A program made the translations under genes and the position numbers. The notes under the pieces were generated by a model that worked only from the letters and a program-made list of their open reading frames with translations, made no database searches and had not been told where the DNA came from. Positions 10,989 through 22,500 of a stretch of 64,000 bases of DNA are shown here, one piece after another. The stretch comes from Ramazzottius varieornatus (Eukaryota; Tardigrada; Eutardigrada; Parachela; Ramazzottiidae), in NCBI GenBank assembly GCA_001949185.1, contig BDGG01000010.1, forward strand, positions 1,559,773-1,623,772, given 5' to 3'. The stretch's first letter is position 1. Each line of letters starts with the position of its first letter.

Positions 10989-13130
10989 CTACGCCCAACG
11001 TGGTTTTCGCTTTTCCACAAAAGCCGTGATACCTTCCTGCCCATCGGCCAAGGCCAGGTTGTCCACCATGGTCTTCGAACCGTTTCTGGCAAGAAAGTTC
11101 GTAAGATACTAATAAGAAGCAAGAAAGAAAATCTAACAGGTGTGGCCTCGGTACCTGTAGGCCTGTTCCCGACTCATCTGAGCTTGAGCACGAAGGAACT
11201 TCTTCCCAAGTATGATTACTTCTCGGCTCTTCTCGCATATGCGCATCGCGATCCTTGTTGTTTCCTTCTCCAGCAAGTCTTTTTCGACCACCGACGATAC
11301 TAATCCAGCTTGGAGCGCCTCTACACAGCAATCAACATAATTATCATGTAGACGCGTTTGACAATCACTGTACTTGCGGGCTGAGTTCAGTCCTCTGAAT
11401 AGGTTCTGCTGTGCTCTGAAAAAATTCCGCCACACTACCTATGTATATCTGCTTTGAAATTTTGTCACCAAGTAGCACAAGTTCTTATAACCCTTCTTTG
11501 GAAATATCATGCAGATCTGAGGAACGGGAGAAAACCAAAGTCTAGAATCTCGATAGTACGCGCAAATTGAGGGTGGGTTTCCACATTAGAAATCGTCTAA
11601 TACGGGCTCGTTATTTCGCAGCACGAAGTCTGCAAAAATATCTCGCTCATGCAATCTTGCTGAGACGTTATCTCAACACAGGGCAAAACGAACTATTTCT
11701 GACGATTCTAATTTTGGTGGAAAACATGAGCACTAAACGTGCAAGCAAGCAAAAATCAGTGTATATAGTACATATCATAGACTATTTTGGCGTACTTCTG
11801 TGACAGTGAATCAAAAGCGCTCAATTGTTTTTTATAGACATCTTCTGTTACGAAAGGTTTTCTTGAGGTATCTCCAAAGTCTCAACAGCCCGACAGAATT
11901 ATGTCGGTTAATATGGCCAGTTTCAACCGGTAAAATGGGTGTTGTTCCGTTAATTGCACCCATCAAACGATCAAACCTGCGACCAGAGATCGCACATCAA
12001 TCTTAAGATTTAAAGTTGGTCTATCAAATGAGTGGAAGTACGATTGTAACGAGCCAGAAACAGATTTTCCAGATCTTCAAAAACCATCCAGCGAACTAGG
12101 CTCAGCCTGTACCTGTACATCACTTTTAGTTGTCAGAAGGTACCTACCTTTAGCCGTGATGGGATCGCCGGTAAAAAGCATTTTCGCAGCGATTTTGCGA
12201 GGAACCGACCGGACGAGCGGGATACCAGGGGTCGAGCAGAACAGTCCATTATTTACCCTGTAAATTCGCCTTCTTCTATACCCCTGAAGAGCTACTGATC
12301 CGTCAGTCTGATTGAGAACAACTTACCCAGGAACGGAGAACAGGGCGTCCGACGAGGCGACCACGATATCACAGGAGGCGCAAAGCTGCAGGCCTGCAGC
12401 CGCAGCTAAACCTTTCACTTCCGCTATTACTGGAACGCTGAAAAGCAAATTGGATTTGTTGAAGTTTGAATTGCCAGAAAAAAATATACGCTCGAACGGA
12501 AAGTAAGTACTCGTACCGACCTGCAATCCTCTACGGCACACATCAGGTCCGCGCATGCTCGGAAAACCTCTTCGTGTTTCTCTTTGCCGTGATGAGCTCG
12601 CTGCATAACACGTAATAAATTAGCACCACTTGCATCACGTCTTGATAATCTGTTGTGGACAAAATCCGACAACGGTCGAGCTATCGCCGTGACTGACTAT
12701 CAGTGCATACCAGCTCTTTGAGGTCGTGTCCGGAAGAAAATACTGGCCCATTTGCGGAAATGACGATCGTTTTCGTTGTCTGGTCGACGGCGGAAACTAT
12801 ACTGAGTAGCTTCCGCATCATGGATAGCGACATAACGTTCCTGCAAGATCACCGTTTGGCTTGCCCTGACGGTAGATAGTACATAAGTGCGTACCGTTTT
12901 TTGACATTGTTGAGGATAATTCTTTGGATTCCGTCCTGAGTGGATACCAGGCAAAGATCTTCTTGTTGCTCGAATTGTCCTCCATTGTCCTCCACCCGGC
13001 GAGCAGAAGTCTGGGTTGATGGAAAGCGCATAAACGTTTTCCAGGGCTGCCTGCAGTCATCATTACCAGCTCGCGGCCGAGTCACAGAAGCAGCAGAGGA
13101 CCGGAAGCAACTCCGCGCAGCCAACATCAT
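10989..13130 (-). CDS. ECHDC3: Enoyl-CoA hydratase domain-containing protein 3
   Basis: A crotonase-superfamily mitochondrial protein related to enoyl-CoA hydratases; its physiological substrate is not settled. Seven minus-strand exons, 12895-13130, 12711-12840, 12521-12600, 12327-12437, 12148-12257, 11155-11320 and 10989-11085, join in phase to 309 residues (human about 303). The first 40 residues are Arg/Ser-rich and lack acidic residues early on, like a mitochondrial presequence. Family blocks: GIQRIILNNVKKRN, SANGPVFSSGHDLKEL (first oxyanion-hole loop), VPVIAEVKGLAAAAGLQL (second oxyanion-hole loop), CDIVVASSDALFSVPG, GLFCSTPG, KMLFTGDPITAKEAL, MVDNLALADGQEGITAF. The terminal EKRKPRW is typical. 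One intron (11321-12147, 827 bp) is much longer than the rest and shows nothing coding. Convergent with the secreted-peptide gene. Confidence 0.94.
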
Positions 13131-13881
13131 GGCTCGTCCAGGGGTTAAGCTTCAGCGGGTCGGTCGATTAACCTAAAATGTAATACAAAGCTAACTCCGA
13201 TAAGGCTCGGTGTAAGATAACCCAGTGAGACTGGGAATACATACTGTAATCTGATAGAGTTTCAGCGGAAGAGTACTCGCAGTAACTCTCTTGCCACAAT
13301 CGCATTGACGATCCACAAAAGTGGTTCCGATCAAACGAAGAAGATCCTCCTCCGCTCTCCTCTAGGTCAGCGCTGCATGTGCTTCTGAATCTTGGAAATC
13401 CTGCAAGGCTGCAGCTTACGGAGGCGACGAAGGAGCTTCCGGAGATGGCTGGAATATGGAGATAAACGGAATCATAGACCTGTTGCTTTGTTGTGGTTTG
13501 ATAAGAATGATGACATGAGACTACATATATACAGTCAGCTGTTATTACTTGTTGTGTCATATGACGTGTCTGGTTCGAATCTCGAGATTCAGTCATTTTG
13601 CGCGATTTTCCGTTATATTCCATCTTTCGTATAATCTTATTCCTCCAACTTGTGAGGAGGATTCCTGGCACGGTTTGTGCTCCTCATCTCCTAAACCCCA
13701 GCGGCGCTACTCGACCCTTTACAGCAGGAGACTGGCTGGACAGTGACAGTATCTCAGATTATCTGGAGAACGTTGGAGAATTCGACTGCGGTCGGTAGGT
13801 CGATGCTCGTTCATCTTGCCTAACTGATGAACAACTTTTCATGCATGTTAACGAGCTTCACGACTGCTTCTTGTAGAAGTT
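13131..13881. other. Intergenic region, possibly with an upstream exon of the next gene
   Basis: This carries the ECHDC3 promoter side. On the plus strand about 13660-13786 stays open with decent composition (ending DYLENVGEFDC) and could splice from 13786 (donor GTCGGT) to the acceptor at 13876 in front of the ORF starting at 13882. Unproven. No repeat seen. Confidence 0.35.
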
Positions 13882-14415
13882 ATGCTGAGCCCACGCGACG
13901 ACGAAGATGGTTTGGAGGGGACAGAGATTGCCAGAAAGCTAACGTTCGACGATGTTGGCGTCAGCACGGATATCTCCCTCCAACGACGCAATACGACAGC
14001 CGACATGATGGCCAGACTGGAGTTCGAAATGGAACGAATGGACGTCGACGACAGCGCGTTCTGTGAAGAGTCATTCATGGAGGCGCCTTCGACCGACCGA
14101 ACAGCCCTGGATTCAGACTGGAAACAAGCTCAACGCCAACCGGAAGTCGGCCTGACGACACCTTCTCCCACGAAGACATTCCACAAGGCTCGAGATCTGA
14201 ACAATTTCTCCACACCTGTTCGTCAGCCGTCGAGCAGTTCCAACAAGCGACGCATCTGTTCAGACAAGGTTCCCAGCTGCCCGATGAAGGAAAACCATTA
14301 TCGATCACGTCTGTCTATGAGCATACTGAACGATAGTGGACATCGGTCGCCTGCAGCGTGGGGCAAGCGAGACTCGGCCTTCTTCGAAGATACAATGGAG
14401 ATCGGGGTGCCGTAA
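13882..14415 (+). CDS. Uncharacterised Ser/Thr/Pro-rich protein, 177+ aa
   Basis: I do not recognise the family. A clean 177-residue ORF from ATG 13882 to TAA 14413-14415 follows a good acceptor (CTTCTTGTAG at 13866-13875), so an upstream exon is likely, either non-coding or adding the segment near 13660-13786. The sequence is low in hydrophobics and looks disordered, except for a short helix-like patch, TTADMMARLEFEMERMDV (about 37-54). Several proline-directed kinase sites (TPSPTK, STPVRQPS, HRSPAAW) and basic clusters (NKRRICSDK) suggest a nuclear or cell-cycle-regulated phosphoprotein; that is inference. Codon usage resembles the neighbours. Likely real, function unknown. Confidence 0.55.
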   Translation: MLSPRDDEDGLEGTEIARKLTFDDVGVSTDISLQRRNTTADMMARLEFEMERMDVDDSAFCEESFMEAPSTDRTALDSDWKQAQRQPEVGLTTPSPTKTFHKARDLNNFSTPVRQPSSSSNKRRICSDKVPSCPMKENHYRSRLSMSILNDSGHRSPAAWGKRDSAFFEDTMEIGVP

Positions 14416-16586
14416 AAGAGTGTTCAGAAAGTTCGAACGGTCTTTGTCTTGTAAGTAACCTGATGTTGAACAGATCTGCTTGCACTAATCTGAATCTGGT
14501 TTCCGGCTTGCTCCATCTTTTGTTTTTCCCCTATGTTTTCTAGGCGCTTTTGATGCCTTCGGTTACTCTTCAGAAGGTGAAAGGTATTTCTGCTAATATT
14601 TTGCTAAAACGCGAAGCTCGCCCATTGGATCAACCGCAAAGTTCAGAGTAATCTGATTGGTAACGAATGCGTTGAAGTGGCCATTTATCGTAATGCGGAT
14701 AAGCCAAACCGCATACAACGTGACCTTCCACGCGGTTAGCGGTGTTACCTTGTTCAAATAGCGCGAAATGCAAATCAGTGTTACCGCTGGATTTTCGGGA
14801 CTAATAATACAGCAACCTTGGTTATGTCATTCGGACAACCGCAGTCAACAAGAAAATCCATACTAGATGGTGAGCGGGTTGTCAACCTATGAAGAAATGA
14901 TTAATGTTCCTTGTTGATGATAATTCTGGAGGCTATTGGGACTTCGGGAGTCGTCACGAGCGCCACCTGTCTTCATGCAGGTACTGTACCACGACAAGTT
15001 TCAGGTATATCTCAGAAAAATCAAAGAAAATACAGTTCGCGAATCGTCTGAAGAATACAGCAATAATTAGCTTTTGATTTTGTGAACATATTTTTACAGT
15101 TTTTACAACATATTTTTTCTTACGTTGAAATCTTCGCTAGCAAAACGGGAGACAGCCAAACAAGCTCGGGATAATCGTTACCTCAAGTGGCGCACGCATG
15201 TAGCCAATAACAATTAAAACTGCGCCACGTGAGACAGCAATCCTCCCGACGCTGTTTGCGGACCTCCGAAATACGAATGCCATGGAGTAACAATTCTTTT
15301 TTGTCTTCAGGTGGACGGGGAAGGAAAGGCTTTGGTGGTGAAGATGGATGGACATTGGTGGTTCCTGACATCGTTTCTTCCGTTACGATTTGAGATGACA
15401 GTTTGTGGCGCTAGTAACGACTGCAATGAAAGTCTGGTATTTGTTGGTAGGTTGCTGAACTTATCAGGGTTGATTCAAGGTTCTGAGGCTGATGATGCGA
15501 TTCAACACTATACGGAGTCGCGCACCGCCTGCAGCTAATTACGGTAAGCGCTCACCTATACGTAAATCGTGCACCTTCCATCAGCTAGCAGCTAAGATAG
15601 ATTGCTACCGTACATTGTTGTACCGCTCCAACGAGCGACTTCAGTTCGTGCGCTGTACACTGGTGTGCGAAAGAAAAAAACTTCACCTTACAGAAATAAA
15701 TCCAGCACTTTTCGCAGTTGACGGTAATTATGTCGATCGACCCAGCATCTTCACTGATGTGCTGACGAACCCCGAGACTATTGTGATACAACCGAAGCAC
15801 CATCTTTTCGAAGCTTCTATTCCGTCCACGATCTGTATCTGTTTTTCGTTATCCAGAACTTCAAATCCGCAAGAATGGAATTTGTGGAATACTGAAATAC
15901 TTTTGCCCGACTTTCCAACCGAAGAACGAAGGAAAGTTGCGCCGCTCTCGACGAACCGGAAGTGACGACATCAACGGTTAATGTGAGCAAGTACGTTCAT
16001 GGTATCTCCGTACCACATATCCAAGTTCAATATCGCGATCTCTGAGACAGAAATATAACTGCCGATAGATTGACAATGACACTTTTTTCTGAATTGGATT
16101 GGTTGGTATTGGGTTTCTAACACCACTAAGAAATCGGATCCTCACAACTTGGCGCGAGGCTTCTTGTCGTATTTGTCTTTGCTAACAGGTAACGCTAAGT
16201 AAGCACTACAGTATTGTAAGCGGAAATGAAGGTTTCTTTTTTTTGGGGAGTCCTTACTATAAGCAAGTGCGGAGGACATACGCGTTGGTCATTTAATTCC
16301 TCCTGTGAAGAACCACGTGTGTACGACTTGTTTATGTTGCAGACTATCGTATTTCCTTCAAAATGCTACCTTGAGTCAACATCATTTTTCTACCGGTCGT
16401 TCGCGAATAGTGAACGTCGTAGCTCTTCCATACTAAACTTCGATCTGTGTGGTTGCAGTGAAGGATTCGGAGACGAGGAAACTATGACCGAAAGATCGTC
16501 ACCGATTGAAGCCCGCTATAACGATGCGGAAATTGTCGAGGATTTTTCGCTGGAACTTTTTCATCAATAAAGCCGACTGGATTTTA
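14416..16586. other. Intergenic region upstream of the DOMON gene
   Basis: This 2.2-kb stretch contains a hairpin repeat at 15184-15243 and a 157-codon plus-strand ORF at 15492-15965 that resembles nothing I know and lacks splice or codon support. It presumably contains the promoter of the large DOMON gene. Confidence 0.45.
15184..15243. repeat. Hairpin repeat family, copy 1
   Basis: GTGGCGCA at 15188-15195 and TGCGCCAC at 15221-15228 form the arms of a short hairpin, followed by CGTGAGACAGCAATC. The same organisation recurs near 39.0 kb and 44.1 kb, with the tail CGTGAGACAACGATC in the last copy. Confidence 0.6.
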
Positions 16587-19500
16587 ATGAAATGGATTAT
16601 CGGTAAGTTCCCCGTTTTTTTAGAAGAAGTCGAGTTGAAGATGTCAGTTGAAGATGCCAAACATTCTGGGCAGTATCATACCAGAACGGCGACAGAAAAC
16701 TGAGCCTCGAATGTGGCAATAACATACATTTTCGTAAATAGCACGCGTGTTGTGTCAGTTCTGTATGATGGCGACGTGATTGACAATCCAACATCGCTTC
16801 TTATTAATATTTCGGCTCTTAATATTCTATTCAAATATTTATCTGTGTGTAGAACGGCGCTTAATCGATCAAAAGAAGATTTCAATATTGAGTACCGCAG
16901 TACGTAAACCAGCCAGCGTGGGCTCCCACATCCTTTTACACACAACTGTTCTAAACAAACGCAGTTCGGTTTTATTACTGCGCAAGTCCGTTTTCTAAAG
17001 TTGGTTCAGCTGAAAATATTATCCCGATAATAAGGATATCGACATCGTGCCAGACGTAGTCGGGAGAGTTTTCGCTGTTGATTGGGTTGTTTTGGTGTCA
17101 CAGATTTCCTCATCGCGGTTCTTCTGAACAGCACTCCAACATCGCATGTCTCCGCTCACGTTGTCCTAACCTATCCACCTGCTCGGAAATACGCGTTGGA
17201 CTTCTTGGACAATGTACACAGTCCGGAGCCTTGCGGAATGCCAAAAGGTTCGTACCGATCGGAAATGTGTTACAGTTATGAGTCGCTCTTATGACATAGA
17301 GAAACTGTGCAAAGAAGTCAGAATGTCTAAGTAGTGGAGTCTAGTAAGATGTCTGAAGGCATACTTTCTTCTTTTTTCTCGCTGCGTGAGTCACTGCAAA
17401 ACGAAACTATTTTTGCGTTATTTTATCGGTCAGAATACCGGTGCGACTGCTTAACATTATCATGAATTATGTAATGTGTTGTTTTTTGGCAGGTCTCAGC
17501 GAACCTACTTTCTTACAAGTCGGCTCAGAAATCGAAGTCACGTGGCATTCAGCATATCCAGACGAGGTGATTTTGACGAAAAAAATTAGTCTGTTTGCTC
17601 ACGAACTCGACGGTTAATCTGTTTACCCACGAAAACTTCCCTGTGCCCCAGTCACAGGAAATGCCGGCAAATACCACACACTAGTGCAACACTCAGGTGC
17701 AGAATCCTTTACTGATAGGATACTAGAAAGAGCGTAAGCAGGTTTATGAGATGGGTTTGCCGGTTTTCCGCACCGATTGATTTTTGACTTTGTTGTTGAT
17801 TCGAGGTTTGATTGTGGTGTTTGTTCCTGACAGGGCGGATATGCTATTGAGCTTTTGGATGAGAACTACGACAGAGTATCGCAGCTCTTTCCCGTACTTG
17901 CCGGCAGAGAGCCCCGCACATCAGTATCGTTCGAGAATATATGGCCCAATACCACTTCTCAAACGATAACATTACCAAAGAATGTTAGCTGTGACAAGTG
18001 TACCCTTCGGATAACTCGCCAAGCTCGTCAATGGGAAAATGTTAGCCGGGAGCTGGAAGGCTACGTCTTCCGCAGTTGCGCGGATGTGAACATTGTGGAC
18101 CAAGGTGCGTAAAGTGAAAACGTCTGCCGAGATAATTAGGGCACGCGCGAGTAGTCAAGGGTGCTCCAGCTACGCAGCCGTGTCCAGTCACCCGACAAAC
18201 AAGCGAGCATCACCTGAGCTGTGGGTCTAGCCGGTCGATCATTAACGCACCATCCATGTTGATTTCTTGCCCTTCGTCATATGTCACTCACTTTTTCCTT
18301 CGATTGCTAAACGTCGGTTGTCTCTCTTGCAGTGGATAATTCTCAAAAGTGCTCTAGTCATGGCTCCTGGACCGTGCAACAAAAGTGCAACTGTGATGAC
18401 CTATACACTGGCAATGTCTGCCAGTACAAAGGTGTGAAAGTTATCAAGGTTTTATGCAGCAAATATGAAGCAATAAAATACTCGAAACATTTTATAGGCG
18501 AGCCGAAAAAGCAATGACGAAATCGTAATCCGTTTATTCTTCAGAAATATGTCTCAAAGAAGCCGACTGTAACTTCCGGGGTAAATGTATCGATTCCGGC
18601 TCGAATTCGCATCCCAAGAAGCGATGCAACTGTCTTCCGGGTTGGCAAGGCAGGAACTGCAGTCGCGGTAAGCCGTCTTTGTTTGGACCCAGCACACCAC
18701 GATGCAGTACCATGATATCAACGTCAAAAATTGTTTTGTTGCTCATCTCTTGTTCAACAGAGTCATTCTTGAAGACCAAAGTGTTCAACAAAGCCTTATT
18801 CACACACTACAAGCTGGCTGATGGATTCGATCTCTACTGGAAAATCGACAAGAACCTCGCCGAAATTGAATTCGCAGTCCAGTCCAAGTCTTCCTCATGG
18901 ATCGCTATAGGGTGGAGACCGCTCAGTAAGTACCAACCCATCGTCCCGCAACTTGTAAACTTTAGGAGAGGTTCAGGATAGGTTATTTTTCCAGCTTTAA
19001 CCGGAGAGTGTCGGCAGCAGTTCCCGAAGCTCGCCAACGAAACATACTCTCCACACGGAGCCTCGTTACTTGCGAAGGAGCTGACCATGGACGACAGTGA
19101 ATTCGAAGCAATTAGGCCAAGGAGCGGTAAGGTCTCTGAGGAGCTGGACGAGCCACTCGCCATTCGTCCCCGACGCGAGGTTATGGCTGTCCCACAAAAC
19201 GTAACACTACTTGACCCGGCTGTTCTCTTCAACAATGCCTCTGAAGGTTAGCTCAAAATCCTTTCTAAGACTCCTTAACACAATTCAGTTTCGAGGTGCA
19301 GTATATCGAGCACTGTTTGTTTCAGAACTTCATCCAATGGACTGTACAGATATCGTGATCGGGTTCGCCAGGAATGGTTTCGGTCAAGTGCAGGACTCTT
19401 ACACCAGAGACCGGTCTACGCCACAGGACGACTCTTTCTACGGAGGAATGGACAACCTTATAGGATCCATCGCATTCGAAGAGGACGGTGTTACGATCAT

Positions 19501-22500
19501 GCGCTTCAAGAGAGCTTTAGCCGGTGCGACTCTTTCCTTGATACTTTTAGAATAAGACGTGGGCTCATGTTTCGTTTGTTCCTCTTCAGCGGTTGATCCG
19601 GCGGACCATTCGTTTTTGAACAGTCCGATGCACGTGATATTTGCTCGCGGACAAGAGAAGGGTAGTTTCCATCACTATCCACCGTTGAGCATGGAAGCGG
19701 ACAATAAGTCCTTGACTGAGTTCTACAAACCCGATGATTTACGCTACCACGGTGCCGGTGCTAATAACAGGGGCGTTGCTTTAATCAACTTTTTCGACGA
19801 GAAGAACGAACTGGCGACGCTTCAGTCACCTTGTGTGGGAGAGTGGAAGGCTCCACTGAACTGTGTGGGCGTTGCTTGTCAGTACAAAGCGCGATGGTAA
19901 GTACATTTTTTAACAGATTTCTCACAGACTTTTGATCAGAAATAAAAAACGGTAATATTGTAATTTGATCTCCAACTAATCACTTCATGGAGAGAATTTC
20001 CGATAAAAGCGCGGGCCGAGGTGTCAAAATCTCGTCTCCCAAGCGTGGTGCCCCCCTTAACAAATATATGAGGGGTCTGAGCTCTCAGCGTGGCCTTGTA
20101 CAGGGCCTCAAAAATTCTGGTCTCCCACGGGGAGACGAGTCTGCTGGTCGTGCCCGCGCTGCCAATCAAACGTAATAATTTTCTAATAATATTCTGTGTG
20201 TTTCAGGGAGTTTCTGGAGGACTCGGACTCTATTTACTTCAATATTCAGGCAAAAGCAAAAGACCGATGGATCGGAATTGGGTTTAACGGGGAAGAGAAT
20301 CACATGGTAATGGTCAAAGAAAATCAATTCAGAGAAAAATATACACAGCCCGCCAAGGTTTTAGTTTTCTTGTCTGTTTACAGCCAGGTTCGGACATAAT
20401 CATTGGCTGGGTGGACGATGACGGAAGAGTTCAGCTTACTGACAGGCACGCTGATGGACACCGAACACCCATACTCGACAAGAAGCAAGATCTACAGAAC
20501 ATCGCCGGAAGCGTCGACAGTAACTTCATGACCATCGAGTTTACGAGACTACGCGTGGTAAGCAATAATCTTTAGGAAGAGCGAAGACCATTTCCCTGCA
20601 AAGAGAAACAATTTAACGTTTTTTCCTGTAGACAAATGACACGAACGACTTCCAGTTTCACGATGAAAAATGTGCCTTCTTCCTGTTTCCGGTCAACGGT
20701 GGGAAATTTGACAAATATTCAGGTAAGTCAGCGACAACGCTTTCCGCCGAAGTTCGACCATAATTGTGACTGACGCGGAAAATTTATTGTCTTTCGTAGG
20801 CGTTATGAGTAAGCATGAGTTCATCCCCACGGTTCTACCGAACAAAGTATGCGTGCAAAGTTGCCGGGTTAATGGTACGTCCATCGGTGGTTCCCCAGCC
20901 GCGCTTTTACACGATGCAGCTTCAGAGGTTCCCTCTGCCGGTAAGAGCTGTGCAACGTCACGAAACTGCAGAATTTTAGCCTTGCTTACCGCTCTCTGTA
21001 CTTGCTCGTTCCATTCAAGATTTTCCTAGCTTACTTCCGTAACGTGGCCTTAGGAGGCGTTGGTGATGCAATTATTCCGTGTCCTTCTTGTACTTAATAA
21101 TGTTCCCCTCGTATCTTTACGGCTCTTGTGCATACGATATCCACCTTTTGTACTGTGAACCACACTCACTAACAGTAAACGCACAATTTCTGGTGGCTGT
21201 GTTTTCTTCTGGTGACGGGTTCTCCATTCTTACTATATCAATTACTAACCGCTGGAAGGGCTTCCTTTTTCTTCTTCTTCTTCTTCTTCTTCTTCTTCTT
21301 CTTCTTCTTCTTCTGTGGAACTTCGCGATATTTTTTTACCATGCCAGCCTTTCCTAAGACCGGAAACGTCACATTTGGTAAATTTCAGAATTGGAAAACT
21401 CCAGTTTGATAGTGCCACAGGATCGAGCTGATGGGGAAGCGCTAGTCGTAATCAACACTACGGCGACTACTGTAGCAACATCAGTCTCCTCATCAACCTT
21501 GGCTACGACCACGAGTCTAACAAGCATCGCCACAACACCTTCCGGTCTGTCCAATTTACCCGGTCCTTCCATCCAACTGCCGCCGGCTGTCAAACGGTTT
21601 TTGTCCCGAGGAAACTCCTATCCGGTATCACCTACCTCCACCACGTCAAGTCCACCCATCAAGTCTCCTCCCGCCACCACTCAAGGGGACATCACAACTT
21701 CATCGACAGTCACAGCCGCCGTTCCGGTCTCTACGTCGGCAGCTTCAACAACTTCCTGGATGACCTTACCATCCACGACTACACTGCCTACCACAAAATT
21801 CTCCTCTACACTAGCCTTTCTCGACATCGCTACCACCAGCGCCATCACCACCACGACGACCGCTCCATCAACCACTCAGTCAACCAGAATCATTTTCTTC
21901 GGTCCAGCAGCCTCAACAGCGCCCGCGAAAGGTCCGATAGCCCTATCAACAACCACCACGACTCCCGTTACCTCCACGGCAAGAACGTTAATCGTGGCGA
22001 CAACAACTTCGACCGGGAGACCGATCGTTACGCAAAACTTATCCGTTACAATGCCCACTGTGACCACCCCACCGACGACTGGAGCTCCTTCGGTAACGGG
22101 CATTTCCAACTCGGAACCGGGCGGGAACTGGACGCAGTGCTATGGCCAGTGGCGCTTCCCCCCAGATTGCGTAAGTACCACCTTTTCTTTCGATTGGTCG
22201 ACAGTATTTACCGTTCTTGATTTTCGCTTACAGACACCGGCGAACTGTGAATATGTGATTATGTGGGAGTACGAGCCTAGCGCCGATGACATTCATTTCT
22301 ACATTCGTAGTAGTCATCCCGACCGGTGGACAGGTGTCGGGTTCTCTCCTAATGCGGCAATGGTACACTTGGCATATTCCTTTGTTTTGAGCTGTTCATT
22401 GATTCAAGTCTTCCTTTCAGCCTCATTCCGATGTGATATTTGGGTTCGTGACACCGGACGGTAACGTTACCATAACAGACGGGACCACCGAAGGTCACTA

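Noticed and set aside
13560-13590. tRNA-like GGTTCGAATC motif
   Set aside because: The bases on either side of the TTCGAAT loop cannot form a T-stem, and no acceptor or anticodon arm is found upstream.
15492-15965. 157-codon plus-strand ORF
   Set aside because: No recognisable family, no flanking splice or initiation support, and irregular composition; treated as chance.
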